Source: Shewanella gelidii (GTDB taxonomy: Bacteria; Pseudomonadota; Gammaproteobacteria; Enterobacterales; Shewanellaceae). Taken from it: 64,000 bases of DNA. The stretch covers positions 62,001 to 126,000 of the forward strand of contig NZ_BMPZ01000004.1 in assembly GCF_014647855.1 (NCBI RefSeq), in the 5' to 3' direction. Under the pieces are notes generated by a model. It did not search any database and had not been told where the DNA came from. It saw only the letters and a list, made by a program, of their open reading frames with translations. Positions 47,223 to 57,512 of the stretch are shown one piece after another (within the stretch, counting starts at the first letter, position 1; each line of letters starts with the position of its first letter). Made by a program: the position numbers and the translations under genes.

Positions 47223-49109
47223 CTACAAGCGGAATGCATCAACAGATTTTGTTAGTGACTCTGATATTTGATTGAGCTTGTTGGCACTATTACTATTTTG
47301 TTCTGAGCAGTCAAAAGTACTGCGGGCTAGGTCATTAATTTCAACAATACTGGCGTTGATTTCTGCGGCCACATGGGTTTGTTCTTCGGCTGCTGTAGCG
47401 ATTTGATTGTTCATATCCTGAATTGTAGATACCGAGGCACAAATAGCTTCGAGGGCTTTATTGGCGTCGTCCGACAGCGACAACGTAGTTTGCGCGTCGG
47501 TAACATTTACATTCATAAGAGAGACCGATTGCTTGGCTTCAACTTGGAGTCGATTAATCATGTCTTGAATTTCGTTAGTGCTCTCTTTGGTTCGATTCGC
47601 AAGGTTACGGACTTCATCGGCAACTACAGCAAATCCTCGGCCTTGTTCACCGGCCCGAGCAGCCTCAATTGCGGCGTTGAGCGCGAGTAAGTTGGTTTGT
47701 TCTGAAATGCCGTCAATGACTTCTAAAATCCCACCGATACGTACGGTTTCTTGCTCTAATTTATTCGTGACGACCACGACTTTTTCAATACCATCAACGA
47801 GTGTCGCGATACTTGCGTGCATGTTGGCTACCACGCTAATTCCGGTATTGGAATATCCGTTTGTTTCTTCAACTGAACTTGATGCATGCTGGGCATTGCG
47901 CGCGACTTCTTCAACGGTTACGGTCATTTCATTCATTGCGGTAGCGGTTTGGTCGAGCTGAACCATTTGTTGCTCAGAGCTTTGATTGACTTGAATTGAA
48001 GTCCCTGACATCTGATGTGAAGAGCTATCCAGCTCATGGGCGGCGGTATTGATGTGTTCTATCATTTGCCGCAAGTTATTGACCATTGCTATTACTGCTG
48101 CATATATGCCCGTTTCGGTGCCATTGGTTTGTGCAGTGATTGATAAGTCCCCTTTTGCAACTTCTTGGACAATTCGTTCGATCTCTTTGGGTTCGCCCCC
48201 AATTGGCAGATACATGAGTTTATTGACTAATACCCACATCAGTCCCAACGAGATGAATATACAAACCACGGCCATAAACCCTGAAAGTGCTAAGTTTGAG
48301 TTTGATGCCGCGTTTATGTTCTGCCATTTATCCCATGACCAAATTGTCCAACCTAGATTGTCAGCACGAGCATTCACGACAAAGTATTTTTCCCCGTCAA
48401 ATGTATAGGAATGAGAGCTTCCAGTTTCTTGTTTGTAGTTATTGTAAGACGGTCTGAGTTCAAATAGGTTTTTGCCTACATACTCGGGATATTTGGAGGC
48501 AATAACATAGCCATCACTGCGGCTAACAAACAACTGGTTGGTTTCTGAGAGGCTGTTAACGAACTGGGAAATGGTATTTACCTCTAGGTTCACACTCAGT
48601 GCTGCAATAATTTTTCCCTGGTGTTTGACAGGTACAGCGAGTGCCATCACCTGATTGCCGCTACTACTGGTATATGGCGTGGTGATGATTTTGCTTTCTC
48701 CGGCGAAAATGCGCGTGTACCACTCACGTTTTAGTGATTTAGCATTGAAGTTAGGGATGAGCCCTTTGCTGCTCGGTAAGTAGGTTTCACCATTTTCAAA
48801 CCCAACATAGGCGGCCAATACACCCAGACTGGTTTGGGTATCTTCAAGTTGCTTGAGTAACTTTGCGACATCAATAGCTGAACCGTCTGCAACATTGAGT
48901 TGGTGACTTGTAGAAACCAGTACATCAAAATAACGCTGAATTTTTTGGTCAACAGCGTTGGAGATTAAGAAAGCTTGAGTCCCGAGTTTTTCGGTATAAC
49001 CGTCAATTGATGCCGACTTAAAGTTAAAGAAACCCACGAGAGCGATGAGCAGAATGACAACAGCAAATAACGTTCCAATAGAGGCAATAATTTTGGCTTT
49101 GGCGCTCAT
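47223..49109 (-). CDS. Methyl-accepting chemotaxis protein with dCache sensor
   Basis: 628 residues. TM1 is at about 7-28, a periplasmic double-Cache domain occupies about 35-265 and TM2 is near 270-292. HAMP and a signalling domain with the tip [22 protein letters not shown] follow. The Cache domain has the REWY pattern and a Tyr 15 residues after its Tyr (TTPY), as in amino-acid-binding dCache_1 domains. The acidic residue that binds the ligand amine is replaced by Asn in the ALSVNLE strand. The ligand may thus differ from a standard L-amino acid. It is a single-gene unit with no adjacent che genes. Confidence 0.94.
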   Translation of the reverse strand: MSAKAKIIASIGTLFAVVILLIALVGFFNFKSASIDGYTEKLGTQAFLISNAVDQKIQRYFDVLVSTSHQLNVADGSAIDVAKLLKQLEDTQTSLGVLAAYVGFENGETYLPSSKGLIPNFNAKSLKREWYTRIFAGESKIITTPYTSSSGNQVMALAVPVKHQGKIIAALSVNLEVNTISQFVNSLSETNQLFVSRSDGYVIASKYPEYVGKNLFELRPSYNNYKQETGSSHSYTFDGEKYFVVNARADNLGWTIWSWDKWQNINAASNSNLALSGFMAVVCIFISLGLMWVLVNKLMYLPIGGEPKEIERIVQEVAKGDLSITAQTNGTETGIYAAVIAMVNNLRQMIEHINTAAHELDSSSHQMSGTSIQVNQSSEQQMVQLDQTATAMNEMTVTVEEVARNAQHASSSVEETNGYSNTGISVVANMHASIATLVDGIEKVVVVTNKLEQETVRIGGILEVIDGISEQTNLLALNAAIEAARAGEQGRGFAVVADEVRNLANRTKESTNEIQDMINRLQVEAKQSVSLMNVNVTDAQTTLSLSDDANKALEAICASVSTIQDMNNQIATAAEEQTHVAAEINASIVEINDLARSTFDCSEQNSNSANKLNQISESLTKSVDAFRL

Positions 49110-49486
49110 GACTTCTTCCTTTTACATCATTTGTAGAACAAGAGCAGCGGGGTGGAGCCTCGTGACCTGTTCAAATCTCAAACATTTCTTATGCGGAAAA
49201 ACAATTTAATTATAGTCGTGAAATGCTAGATTTCATTTTGAATTAACTAATTGTAAATTAACCGTGATTTAGCATTGCATGATATAACTGCGCGTTCGAT
49301 TTTTAAATGCAAATAGAGCATGTACTCTATACGAGGCCGCCTATACTTTAGTCGTAATCGGCTGGGGATCACATAAAATGCATTGGCTTGAATTGCGAGA
49401 GTTAACCTGTAACCAAATTGGCGGTTTAGGGAGCCTTTCTGTTATCCTACGGGGCTATTTGCCACAACATTAATAACAGCAGAACC
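49110..49486. other. Intergenic region between the chemoreceptor and plsB
   Basis: These 377 bases separate divergent genes and must hold both promoters. They are AT-rich around 49190-49300. I searched for a sigma-28 motif in front of the chemoreceptor and for a strong ribosome site before plsB and found neither convincingly. No reading frame is supported. Confidence 0.5.
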
Positions 49487-51916
49487 ATGTCGACAAAAGA
49501 TTCCATTTGGTACAAAGCACTTCGTTGGATGCAACGAAAACTCGTTCACACCGTTGTTGTACCCCATGATCCATTTGAAGATCTTAATTTAGATCCGAAT
49601 CGCCCTTTGGCTTATGTGATGAAAAACGAGTCAATCAGTGATATTGCTGCACTCAGTGATATTACCGAAAAGTTAGGCTTGCCAAGTCCGTATGGTTCTT
49701 TAGAAGTCAATGGCGTGGTCGCGCCTCGCGTTGTTTGTGTGAAAGGCGCAAAGCCTCTGTTTGGCAAACGTGCAAGCAACGAGCAGTACTTAGAGTGCTT
49801 TTCTCAATTGCTGGCCGTTCATCGTGAGCAGTCTGATTTAGATATTCAATTAGTGCCTGTAAGCCTGTATTGGGGGCGTACACCTGGCAAAGAAGATGAC
49901 ACCATGAAAGCTGCGGTGTTTGAACGAGAAAGCCCTACTTGGCTGCGTAAATTCTTGATGATCCTGTTTTTAGGGCGACATAATTTTGTCCAATTTTCAA
50001 ATGCCGTTTCTTTACGATATATGGCAGATCAACACGGTACAGATAAGCGAATTGCTCAAAAGTTAGCGCGTGTGGCTCGCGTTCACTTCCGCAGACAGCG
50101 CAAGGTTATGACTGGGCCGCAATTGCCAAATCGTCAAGCGATGTTCAGCACTTTATTGAAGTCTGAAACCTTGCAAAAAGCGATAGCAGAGGAAGCTGCG
50201 AGCAAAAATATTAGTCATGAAGAAGCAAAAGCAAAAGCAATTGAGTATTTGGATGAAGTGGCAGCAGACTATTCAGATAGCTTGATTCGTATTGCCGAAC
50301 GCTTCTTAACTTGGTTGTGGAATAAGCTATACAAAGGCATCAGTATTAAAGGGGCGGAGCAAATCCGGCAGCTTCACCACGATGGCCATGAGATTGTATA
50401 TGTGCCTTGCCACCGTAGCCATATGGATTACTTACTCCTATCCTATATTTTGTATTACCAAGGTATGGTGCCGCCGCATATTGCCGCGGGGATCAATCTT
50501 AATTTTTGGCCTGTTGGTTCGATGTTCCGCCGTGGTGGCGCATTTTTTATACGTCGCAGTTTCAACGGCAACAAGCTGTATACCGCAGTCTTTAGAGAGT
50601 ACTTAGATACGTTATTTAATAAAGGGTACTCTGTGGAGTACTTTACTGAAGGTGGACGTTCCCGTACCGGACGTTTACTGGCACCGAAAACCGGTATGTT
50701 GGCCATGACCGTCAACAGTGTACTTCGCGGTGTTAAGCGTCCGGTGACTCTGGTTCCGGTTTATTTAGGCTATGACCATGTTATGGAAGTGGCGACTTAC
50801 CATAAAGAGCTCAGTGGTAAGAAAAAGAAAAAAGAGTCGGTTTGGCAGGTCTTTGGCGCCGCTCGCAAGCTCGGTAACTTTGGCCGAGGTTATGTGAGCT
50901 TTGGTCAACCTATCAATGTTCAATCCTTCTTAACGAATCAAGTGACAGATTGGCGCGAAGAAATTGCGAAAGATCCAGAGCAAAAGCCAACTTGGTTAAC
51001 ACCTGCGGTGAATACATTAGCGAATCAAGTGATGGTCAATATCAATGGTGCGGCGGCGGCCAGCTCTGTGACACTGATGGGATTAACGTTACTCGCCTCA
51101 GAACAAAATGCGCTTGAACGTGGCGCCCTTGAGCGTCAACTTGATTTGTACTTAAGTTTACTCAAACAAGTGCCATATACGGCTTATGCTTCGGTTGCAG
51201 AAGGGGATGGCAAGCAGCTCGTTCAGCAAGGTTTGGAGCTGAAGAAGTTTTCACTTACGCCAGATCCGCTTGGAGATATCGTTTCGATTGAAGAGACCGA
51301 TGCCATTGCGATGACCTATTACCGCAACAACATCATTCATTTGTTGATTGTGCCCTCTTTAATTGCCAGTACCTTGACTCGATTGGAGTCCGTGAATCGT
51401 GCTCAAATTCAACTCGTGGTGCAAGATCTCTATCCGATGCTGCAGGCAGAGTTGTTTATGGGAGTGGCCGATGTGCCTGCATATGTTGAACAGATTCTAG
51501 ATTTGTTTGTGGCGCAAGGCATTGTTGCAGAGTCTGAGCTTTGCCTTGAGGTGAATGATGAGCACATCAATGAACTGATGTTACTCGCAGGCACCATTAG
51601 TGAAACATTGAAGCGCTACGCTATAATTTTCAACCTAATCGCAAGTCATCCAGAGATAGAGCGTCCAGACTTAGAGCGCGTAAGTCATCAGTTAGCGCAG
51701 CGATTAGGCGCGTTACATGGCGTCACTGCGCCAGAGTTCTATGACAAAAAGCTTTATGGCGCGCTGAGTGTGAAGCTTAAAGAGCTTGGCTATTTGACCA
51801 ATACTGTCAATGTAGAGGATGTTGTGAGAATTCGAGACCATGCAAATAATTTGTTGCGTGCTTCTGTCAGGCAAACGATTGTCGATAGTGTTGCCGCAGA
51901 GCAGGATGCCAAATGA
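49487..51916 (+). CDS. plsB: Glycerol-3-phosphate acyltransferase PlsB
   Basis: 809 residues, the normal size of PlsB. The acyltransferase HX4D motif is His309-x4-Asp314 in [14 protein letters not shown]. Further blocks are [20 protein letters not shown], the [12 protein letters not shown] motif and the VPVYLGYD block. It transfers acyl groups to sn-glycerol-3-phosphate in the first step of phospholipid synthesis at the inner membrane. Its stop codon overlaps the start of the amino acid permease (ATGA). Confidence 0.98.
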   Translation: MSTKDSIWYKALRWMQRKLVHTVVVPHDPFEDLNLDPNRPLAYVMKNESISDIAALSDITEKLGLPSPYGSLEVNGVVAPRVVCVKGAKPLFGKRASNEQYLECFSQLLAVHREQSDLDIQLVPVSLYWGRTPGKEDDTMKAAVFERESPTWLRKFLMILFLGRHNFVQFSNAVSLRYMADQHGTDKRIAQKLARVARVHFRRQRKVMTGPQLPNRQAMFSTLLKSETLQKAIAEEAASKNISHEEAKAKAIEYLDEVAADYSDSLIRIAERFLTWLWNKLYKGISIKGAEQIRQLHHDGHEIVYVPCHRSHMDYLLLSYILYYQGMVPPHIAAGINLNFWPVGSMFRRGGAFFIRRSFNGNKLYTAVFREYLDTLFNKGYSVEYFTEGGRSRTGRLLAPKTGMLAMTVNSVLRGVKRPVTLVPVYLGYDHVMEVATYHKELSGKKKKKESVWQVFGAARKLGNFGRGYVSFGQPINVQSFLTNQVTDWREEIAKDPEQKPTWLTPAVNTLANQVMVNINGAAAASSVTLMGLTLLASEQNALERGALERQLDLYLSLLKQVPYTAYASVAEGDGKQLVQQGLELKKFSLTPDPLGDIVSIEETDAIAMTYYRNNIIHLLIVPSLIASTLTRLESVNRAQIQLVVQDLYPMLQAELFMGVADVPAYVEQILDLFVAQGIVAESELCLEVNDEHINELMLLAGTISETLKRYAIIFNLIASHPEIERPDLERVSHQLAQRLGALHGVTAPEFYDKKLYGALSVKLKELGYLTNTVNVEDVVRIRDHANNLLRASVRQTIVDSVAAEQDAK

Positions 51917-53169
51917 CCAAGCATATAAATGCTGAGCCCGTGGTTCATCGTTCATTGCTGGGCGGTGCGATGATTATTGCGGGTACGACTGTAGGGGCTG
52001 GTATGTTTTCGCTCCCCGTAGTTAGTGCCGGAATGTGGTTCAGTTATTCCATGCTCACCCTGCTTGGGGTTTGGCTGTCTATGCTGGTTTCTGGTCTTTT
52101 CTTGCTCGAAGCAAACCTACACTTTGAGCCGGGAGCGAGTTTCGATACGTTGACGAAAACACTGCTAGGGCAGTTTTGGCGAATTGTCGGTGGCGCGTCT
52201 ATTGCGTTTGTTCTGTATATTTTGAGCTACGCCTATATTAGTGGCGGTGGCTCGATAGTGAATCATAGCTTGCAAGCTGTTGGTGTTTCGCTTCCTCAAA
52301 GTCTTGCGGGTCTTGTATTTGCTTTGCTGCTTGCAGCCGTCGTACTTATCAGTACCCGGGCAGTCGATCGAATCACTACTATTATGCTGGGTGGCATGAT
52401 CATTACGTTTTTCTTAGCGATTAGCGATTTGCTCCTCGATATTGATTCAACTAAATTGTTGTATCCAGATGGGGAAACTCGGTTTGCCCCTTATCTTCTT
52501 GCTGCATTACCCTTTGGCTTAGCAAGTTTTGGCTACCACGGTAATGTGCCCAGCTTGGTAAAATACTATGGTAAACGTCCCTCGACAATTGTAAAAGCAA
52601 TGGTTGTTGGAACCTTTATTGCGCTGATTATTTATGTCTGTTGGTTAATTGCGACCATGGGAAATATTCCGCGCAGCGGCTTTGTAGATATAATTTCACA
52701 GGGCGGCAATATGGGGGTTTTGGTCGGGGCTTTATCTTCAATCATGAGCAGTGACTGGCTGAACAGTATGCTGACTATTTTTGCCAACCTTGCGGTTGCT
52801 TCTTCTTTCCTTGGTGTAACCTTGGGCTTGTTTGATTACCTCGCCGATCTATTTGGTTTTGATGATTCAGCGCAAGGGCGGATGAAAACGGCATTAGTCA
52901 CCTTTTCACCGCCTACGGTACTGGGTTTACTGTTTCCGGATGGATTTTTAATTGCCATTGGCTTTGCAGCGTTGGCTGCGACGATTTGGGCTGTCATTGT
53001 GCCTGCGCTTATGGCTTACAAGGTACGACAGCTTTATCCAACGCGAGATGTGGGTTTTAAAGTCCCAGGTGGACATATCGCAATTGTTGCGGTTGTGCTC
53101 TTTGGAATCACAACGGCAGCATGTCACCTACTGGCAATGGCAGATCTTCTGCCTGTATACGGCACTTAA
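51913..53169 (+). CDS. Aromatic amino acid permease (TyrP/Mtr family)
   Basis: 418 residues with eleven predicted membrane helices. The family signature [22 protein letters not shown] is at residues 22-43, and [15 protein letters not shown], the conserved loop, is near 205. TyrP, Mtr and TnaB import tyrosine or tryptophan with protons; the exact substrate cannot be told. Translation is coupled to plsB by a four-base overlap, which is a conspicuous pairing of unrelated functions. A hairpin follows the stop. Confidence 0.93.
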   Translation: MTKHINAEPVVHRSLLGGAMIIAGTTVGAGMFSLPVVSAGMWFSYSMLTLLGVWLSMLVSGLFLLEANLHFEPGASFDTLTKTLLGQFWRIVGGASIAFVLYILSYAYISGGGSIVNHSLQAVGVSLPQSLAGLVFALLLAAVVLISTRAVDRITTIMLGGMIITFFLAISDLLLDIDSTKLLYPDGETRFAPYLLAALPFGLASFGYHGNVPSLVKYYGKRPSTIVKAMVVGTFIALIIYVCWLIATMGNIPRSGFVDIISQGGNMGVLVGALSSIMSSDWLNSMLTIFANLAVASSFLGVTLGLFDYLADLFGFDDSAQGRMKTALVTFSPPTVLGLLFPDGFLIAIGFAALAATIWAVIVPALMAYKVRQLYPTRDVGFKVPGGHIAIVAVVLFGITTAACHLLAMADLLPVYGT

Positions 53170-53470
53170 CTAAACCATTTTGGTTAAACGCAACGCTCTT
53201 GTTGCGTTTATCGCCGCCATTCTTTGTTTTTTATTTCCTATCCTTGTCAATACAATGGATGTCGCATATGGCATTTAAAGTATGTGTTGCTACTGGTTCA
53301 CGGCATGTTATTAATTGTGTTCTATACTCTTCTAACCAATCTGATATCTTTGCAAAACTAGATTGACTATGGGGAATTGCAAAGTTACGACTGCTTCTAG
53401 AGTACGGCTCGCAGTGGCGTTCAAAATGGAGCTTGGATAGATTAAATCAAACGATTCTAAGGAAAGTGAT
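53170..53470. other. Intergenic region after the permease
   Basis: This 301-base region holds the hairpin at 53186-53209 and the promoter of the VOC gene. The short frame at 53121-53366 has no ribosome site and overlaps the permease, so it is not taken as a gene. I see nothing else. Confidence 0.5.
53186..53209 (+). terminator. Hairpin after plsB-permease operon
   Basis: AAACGCAAC and GTTGCGTTT form a perfect 9-bp stem with a six-base loop. The following T stretch is short (GTTTATC), so termination may be partial. Confidence 0.6.
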
Positions 53471-54250
53471 ATGAAAGTTGAAACGTATCTTCAAGGCCAG
53501 CCTTGCTGGGTTGAATTAGCCACAACGGATTGGCAAGGCGCGAAAGCATTTTATCAATCTATGTTTGGTTGGGCTGATAATGACATGCCAATGCCAGAAG
53601 GCGTATACACCATGGTTCATTTTGATGGTGATGATGTTGGGGCGTTATATCAAATGCCGCAGCAAATGCTAGATGAAGGCACGCCAACTCACTGGACTAT
53701 CTATTTTGCTGTTGATAGTGCCGACGACGTTGTTGAGGCGGCCAAACAAGCAGGAGGAACTGTTCTTGCTGGTCCTCATGATGTCGGAGATGCAGGACGT
53801 ATGGCATTTTTGGCGGATCCTGAAGGTGCACGTTTTGCTGTATGGCAAGGCAAATCTCATATCGGAATTAAGCGCGCGCTTGAACATGGAACCCTGTGTT
53901 GGAGTGAGTTGGCGAGTCGAGATCCAGAAAAAGCGAAGGCATTTTATCCGCAAGTGATTGGCTGGAGCCACAAATCTGGGGATATGCCAGACATGCCTTA
54001 TACCCATTGGCAAGCTGCAGGTAGTGATGTTGGCGGCATGATAGCCATGACTGAGGAGTGGGGTGATATTCCAGCGCATTGGATGGCTTACTTCCAAGTT
54101 GATGACTGTGATGCAGCCGCAAAAAAAGTGGTTGAGCTTGGCGGAAAAGTCTGTGTGCCGCCGACGGATATTCCCAATACGGGTCGCTTTAGTGTAGTCA
54201 ACGATCCTCAGGGTGGTGTTTTCTCTATTTTCGAGATGCCTGCAACTTAG
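53471..54250 (+). CDS. VOC/glyoxalase-fold protein with two domains
   Basis: 259 residues made of two vicinal oxygen chelate modules (about 8-125 and 138-255). Each starts with a CWxELAxxDxxxAKAFYxxxxGW segment and ends with a GxFAVW/FSIFEM strand, so the two halves are homologous. No clear metal-ligand triad can be assigned by eye. The family is often annotated as glyoxalase-like or hydroxylase, and the substrate is unknown. It is a single-gene unit convergent with the cus operon. Ribosome site AGGAAAG precedes the ATG. Confidence 0.85.
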   Translation: MKVETYLQGQPCWVELATTDWQGAKAFYQSMFGWADNDMPMPEGVYTMVHFDGDDVGALYQMPQQMLDEGTPTHWTIYFAVDSADDVVEAAKQAGGTVLAGPHDVGDAGRMAFLADPEGARFAVWQGKSHIGIKRALEHGTLCWSELASRDPEKAKAFYPQVIGWSHKSGDMPDMPYTHWQAAGSDVGGMIAMTEEWGDIPAHWMAYFQVDDCDAAAKKVVELGGKVCVPPTDIPNTGRFSVVNDPQGGVFSIFEMPAT

Positions 54251-54271
54251 GGGCTTATGATCTGTTCGCGC

Positions 54272-54303
54272 TAAAAATTCAGCCAGCATATTTGCTGGCT
54301 GAA
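54272..54303 (-). terminator. Terminator of the cus operon
   Basis: TTCAGCCAGCA and TGCTGGCTGAA form an 11-bp perfect stem with a four-base loop. On the minus strand it is followed by a five-T run (A 54273-54277). It sits between the cusA stop and the convergent VOC gene. Confidence 0.85.
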
Positions 54304-54323
54304 TGGGTGATGAGAGCTGCTAT

Positions 54324-57300
54324 TTAGTTGCGAGAAGAATCTCCAAGTCGTGGCTCGTCTGGTGCGCTATCGCTGCAAATCAATGTTCTGCGATAGATGA
54401 TTAAGTAGAGTGCGGGTAGTACAAATAGTGATAGCAATGGTGCAGTAATCATGCCTCCGACCATCGGCGCTGCAATTTTTTGCATCACATCATTTCCTGA
54501 ACCTGCGCCCCACATAATAGGCAACAAACCAAAGAAAATAGTGGCAACTGTCATTGCTTTTGGGCGGATCCGCATCACGGCGCCGTCAATCAAGGCTGCT
54601 TTTAGGTCTGAAATTGTACTGAATTGACCTTTTTCTTTGGCGTACTGAATCGCGTTATTCAAATAGACCAGCATCACTACACCAAATTCTGCAGCAACAC
54701 CGGCAAGAGCAATCATACCGACAGCAACGGCGACAGAAATATTGTAGTCAAGTAGGTATAAAAGCCAAGTGCTTCCCACGAGTGCAAAGGGCAAGCTCAA
54801 CATGATAATACTTGCTTGTAGCCCTGAGCCGAAGGTCATCATAAGCAATATAAAGATCACTGCTAAAGCCATCGGAATTACCTGTTGTAGCTTGGCGTCG
54901 ACCCGCTGCATATATTCATATTGGCCAGCAAAACTATAGCTATAACGGGCCGGTAGCTTCAAATCAGCCTGTAAAGCTTGCTTTGCGGCTTGAATATATT
55001 CACCAATAGATGTGCCTTCTATGTCAACGAAAACCCAAGAAATGAGCCGGCCATTTTCACTTTTCAACATCGGCGCGCCTTCAGAAATTACGATATCTGC
55101 TAGGTTCCCCAAAGGTAAATAGTGGCCTGTTTTTGTGATAACAGGCAGGGTTTTGAGCTTTTCTATGTTGTCTCTTAATTCGCGAGGATATCTTAAATTG
55201 ATGGGGTATCGTTCAGCACCTTGTACGGATTCACCAATTTCCATTCCGCCAATAGCAAAACGAACGACGTCTTGAATATCTTTGAGTGTCATTCCATATC
55301 GCGAGGCGACATCGAGCTTGGGACTGATGTCTATGTAACGGCCACCGCCGACACGTTCAGCGTAAGCGGATTGAGTGTGCGGCAGTTGGTTTAAGATTGA
55401 CTCAATGCGGGTGCCGATATCTTGTAATTGTTTGACATCTTGTCCGGTAATTTTGATGCCCACAGGGGTCTTAATGCCTGTCGACAACATATCAATACGG
55501 GTTTTAATGGGTTGTACCCAGGCATTGGTCAATCCAGGGATTTTGACGGTCTTTTGTAGCTTGTCGATGATATCCTCAAGTTGGATATCAGGCCCCCACT
55601 CCTCTTGAGGCTTCAACATAATCGTGGTTTCCAGCATGGTCAGTGGAGCAGGATCGGTTGCTGTTTCTGCGCGACCGACTTTACCGAAGACTCTGGCAAC
55701 TTCGGGAACAGTTTTGATCAGCCGATCCGTTTGTTGCAAGACCTCTGCTGCTTTACTGGCACTAATACCTGGCAAAGCGGTGGGCATATAAAGTAAGTCT
55801 CCCTCATTGAGATCTGGCATAAATTCACTACCCATTCGATTGGCTGGATACCAAGCACTCACAAGAGTGGCCAGTGCAATAACCAGTGTGAACTTGGGAA
55901 ATTTAAGTACCCATTTTAATGCAGGACGATAAAGCGCGATGAGGGCTCGGCTGAATGGGTTGGCTGATTCTGCGGGGATTTTTCCTCTGATGAAATACCC
56001 CATCAGAATTGGCACGAGTGTAATGGATAATATTGCGGCCGCCGCCATGGCAAAGGTTTTGGTATAAGCAAGCGGGCTAAACAAGCGCCCTTCTTGTGCT
56101 TCCAATGAAAAAACTGGCACAAAGCTTAACGTGATGATCAGCAGGGAAAAGAATAGCGCAGGACCGACTTCTATCGATGCTTTTGCGACGATTTGCCAAT
56201 GCTCTGTTGGTGAGGGTTGTCTGCCCTCGTCGTCCTTAAAGTGCTCTAGATGTTTATGAAGGTTTTCTATCATGACAATGGCGCCATCGACGACGGCACC
56301 AATCGCAATGGCGATCCCGCCAAGGCTCATGATATTGGCATTAACTCCCATTTTGTTCATCACGATGAATGCGATCAAAATTGAAAGTGGCAAGGTAATG
56401 ACGGCAACTAGCGTTGAACGCGCGTGCAGTAAAAATAGTAAACACACGAGACCAACAACTAACATCTCTTCAATGACTTTATTGAAGAGATTATCGACCG
56501 AATTGTTGATGAGCTGTGAGCGATCATAGGTCGGAACGATTTCGACGCCTTCAGGTAGCCCTGACTTGAGTTCTGCAAGCTTCGCTTTTACTGCGTCGAT
56601 TGTCGCTAATGCATTTTCTCCGTACCGCATCACGATAATACCGCCGACGACCTCGCCTTGGCCGTCAAGCTCGGCAATTCCGCGGCGAGAAGCAGGCCCT
56701 TTTCTGATCGTTGCTATATCTTTTAAGGTTAAAGGAGTGCCGGAAGGGCTGGTTAATCCAAGTGGAATGGATTTAAAGTCATTTAAGGTTTGTCGGTAAC
56801 CTTTGGCGCGTACCATATATTCAGCTTCGGCCATTTCAATGACAGAGCCTCCAGCCTCTGAATTGGTATCATTAACCGCTTTTAAAACCGCAGCAATGTC
56901 TAGCTTATATTGCGCCATTTTGTCGGGTTCGATGACGATCTGATAGGTCTGTTCCATACCGCCTACGGTTGCCACTTCAGAGACGCCTGCAACGCTTTGG
57001 AGTTCAAGCTTTAAGTACCAGTCTTGAAGGCTTTTTAACTGGGATAAATCCAGTGAACCGGAATGATCAACCAGTGCATATTCAAAGATCCACCCGACAC
57101 CTGAAGCGTCTGGGCCAAGCGTAGGTAGAACTCCCTGCGGCAACCGGCTACTCACTTGACTTAAGTATTCAAGCACACGTGATCGTGCCCAATAAATATC
57201 AGTGCCATCTTCAAAAATCACATAAACGTAAGAGTCGCCAAAGAAGGAGTAACCACGAACAGTTTTAGCGCCAGGTACGGCGAGCATTGCGGTTGAAAGT

Positions 57301-57503
57301 GGATAGGTGACCTGCTCTTCAACCAACTTCGGCGCTTGGCCTGTATACGGGGTTTTAATGATGACTTGCACATCGGACAGATCCGGCAATGCATCTAGCG
57401 GTGTTTGGCGCAGTGCTTGTATGCCCCAAACGGTAATCATCAAGGCGACAATGAGCACCATTACGCGTTGTTGAATTGAGGCTTGGATTATTTTAGCTAG
57501 CAT
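54324..57503 (-). CDS. cusA: Copper/silver RND efflux pump CusA
   Basis: 1059 residues of the heavy-metal RND (HME) type: a single Asp in the TM4 motif IAIGAVVDGAIVMIENLHKHLEHF and Glu in VAAEFGVVMLVYLNNA. The three methionines that form the Cu(I)/Ag(I) site of E. coli CusA have counterparts in YMPTALPG, APLTMLETT and IDMLSTGIK. It exports monovalent copper or silver from periplasm and cytosol. It is preceded 9 bases upstream by cusB; a cusC-type outer-membrane gene is not present here. Confidence 0.96.
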   Translation of the reverse strand: MLAKIIQASIQQRVMVLIVALMITVWGIQALRQTPLDALPDLSDVQVIIKTPYTGQAPKLVEEQVTYPLSTAMLAVPGAKTVRGYSFFGDSYVYVIFEDGTDIYWARSRVLEYLSQVSSRLPQGVLPTLGPDASGVGWIFEYALVDHSGSLDLSQLKSLQDWYLKLELQSVAGVSEVATVGGMEQTYQIVIEPDKMAQYKLDIAAVLKAVNDTNSEAGGSVIEMAEAEYMVRAKGYRQTLNDFKSIPLGLTSPSGTPLTLKDIATIRKGPASRRGIAELDGQGEVVGGIIVMRYGENALATIDAVKAKLAELKSGLPEGVEIVPTYDRSQLINNSVDNLFNKVIEEMLVVGLVCLLFLLHARSTLVAVITLPLSILIAFIVMNKMGVNANIMSLGGIAIAIGAVVDGAIVMIENLHKHLEHFKDDEGRQPSPTEHWQIVAKASIEVGPALFFSLLIITLSFVPVFSLEAQEGRLFSPLAYTKTFAMAAAAILSITLVPILMGYFIRGKIPAESANPFSRALIALYRPALKWVLKFPKFTLVIALATLVSAWYPANRMGSEFMPDLNEGDLLYMPTALPGISASKAAEVLQQTDRLIKTVPEVARVFGKVGRAETATDPAPLTMLETTIMLKPQEEWGPDIQLEDIIDKLQKTVKIPGLTNAWVQPIKTRIDMLSTGIKTPVGIKITGQDVKQLQDIGTRIESILNQLPHTQSAYAERVGGGRYIDISPKLDVASRYGMTLKDIQDVVRFAIGGMEIGESVQGAERYPINLRYPRELRDNIEKLKTLPVITKTGHYLPLGNLADIVISEGAPMLKSENGRLISWVFVDIEGTSIGEYIQAAKQALQADLKLPARYSYSFAGQYEYMQRVDAKLQQVIPMALAVIFILLMMTFGSGLQASIIMLSLPFALVGSTWLLYLLDYNISVAVAVGMIALAGVAAEFGVVMLVYLNNAIQYAKEKGQFSTISDLKAALIDGAVMRIRPKAMTVATIFFGLLPIMWGAGSGNDVMQKIAAPMVGGMITAPLLSLFVLPALYLIIYRRTLICSDSAPDEPRLGDSSRN

Positions 57504-57512
57504 GTTGGTCTC

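Noticed and set aside
53121..53366. 81-residue plus-strand frame after the permease
   Set aside because: It overlaps the permease gene, has no ribosome site and shows no family resemblance.
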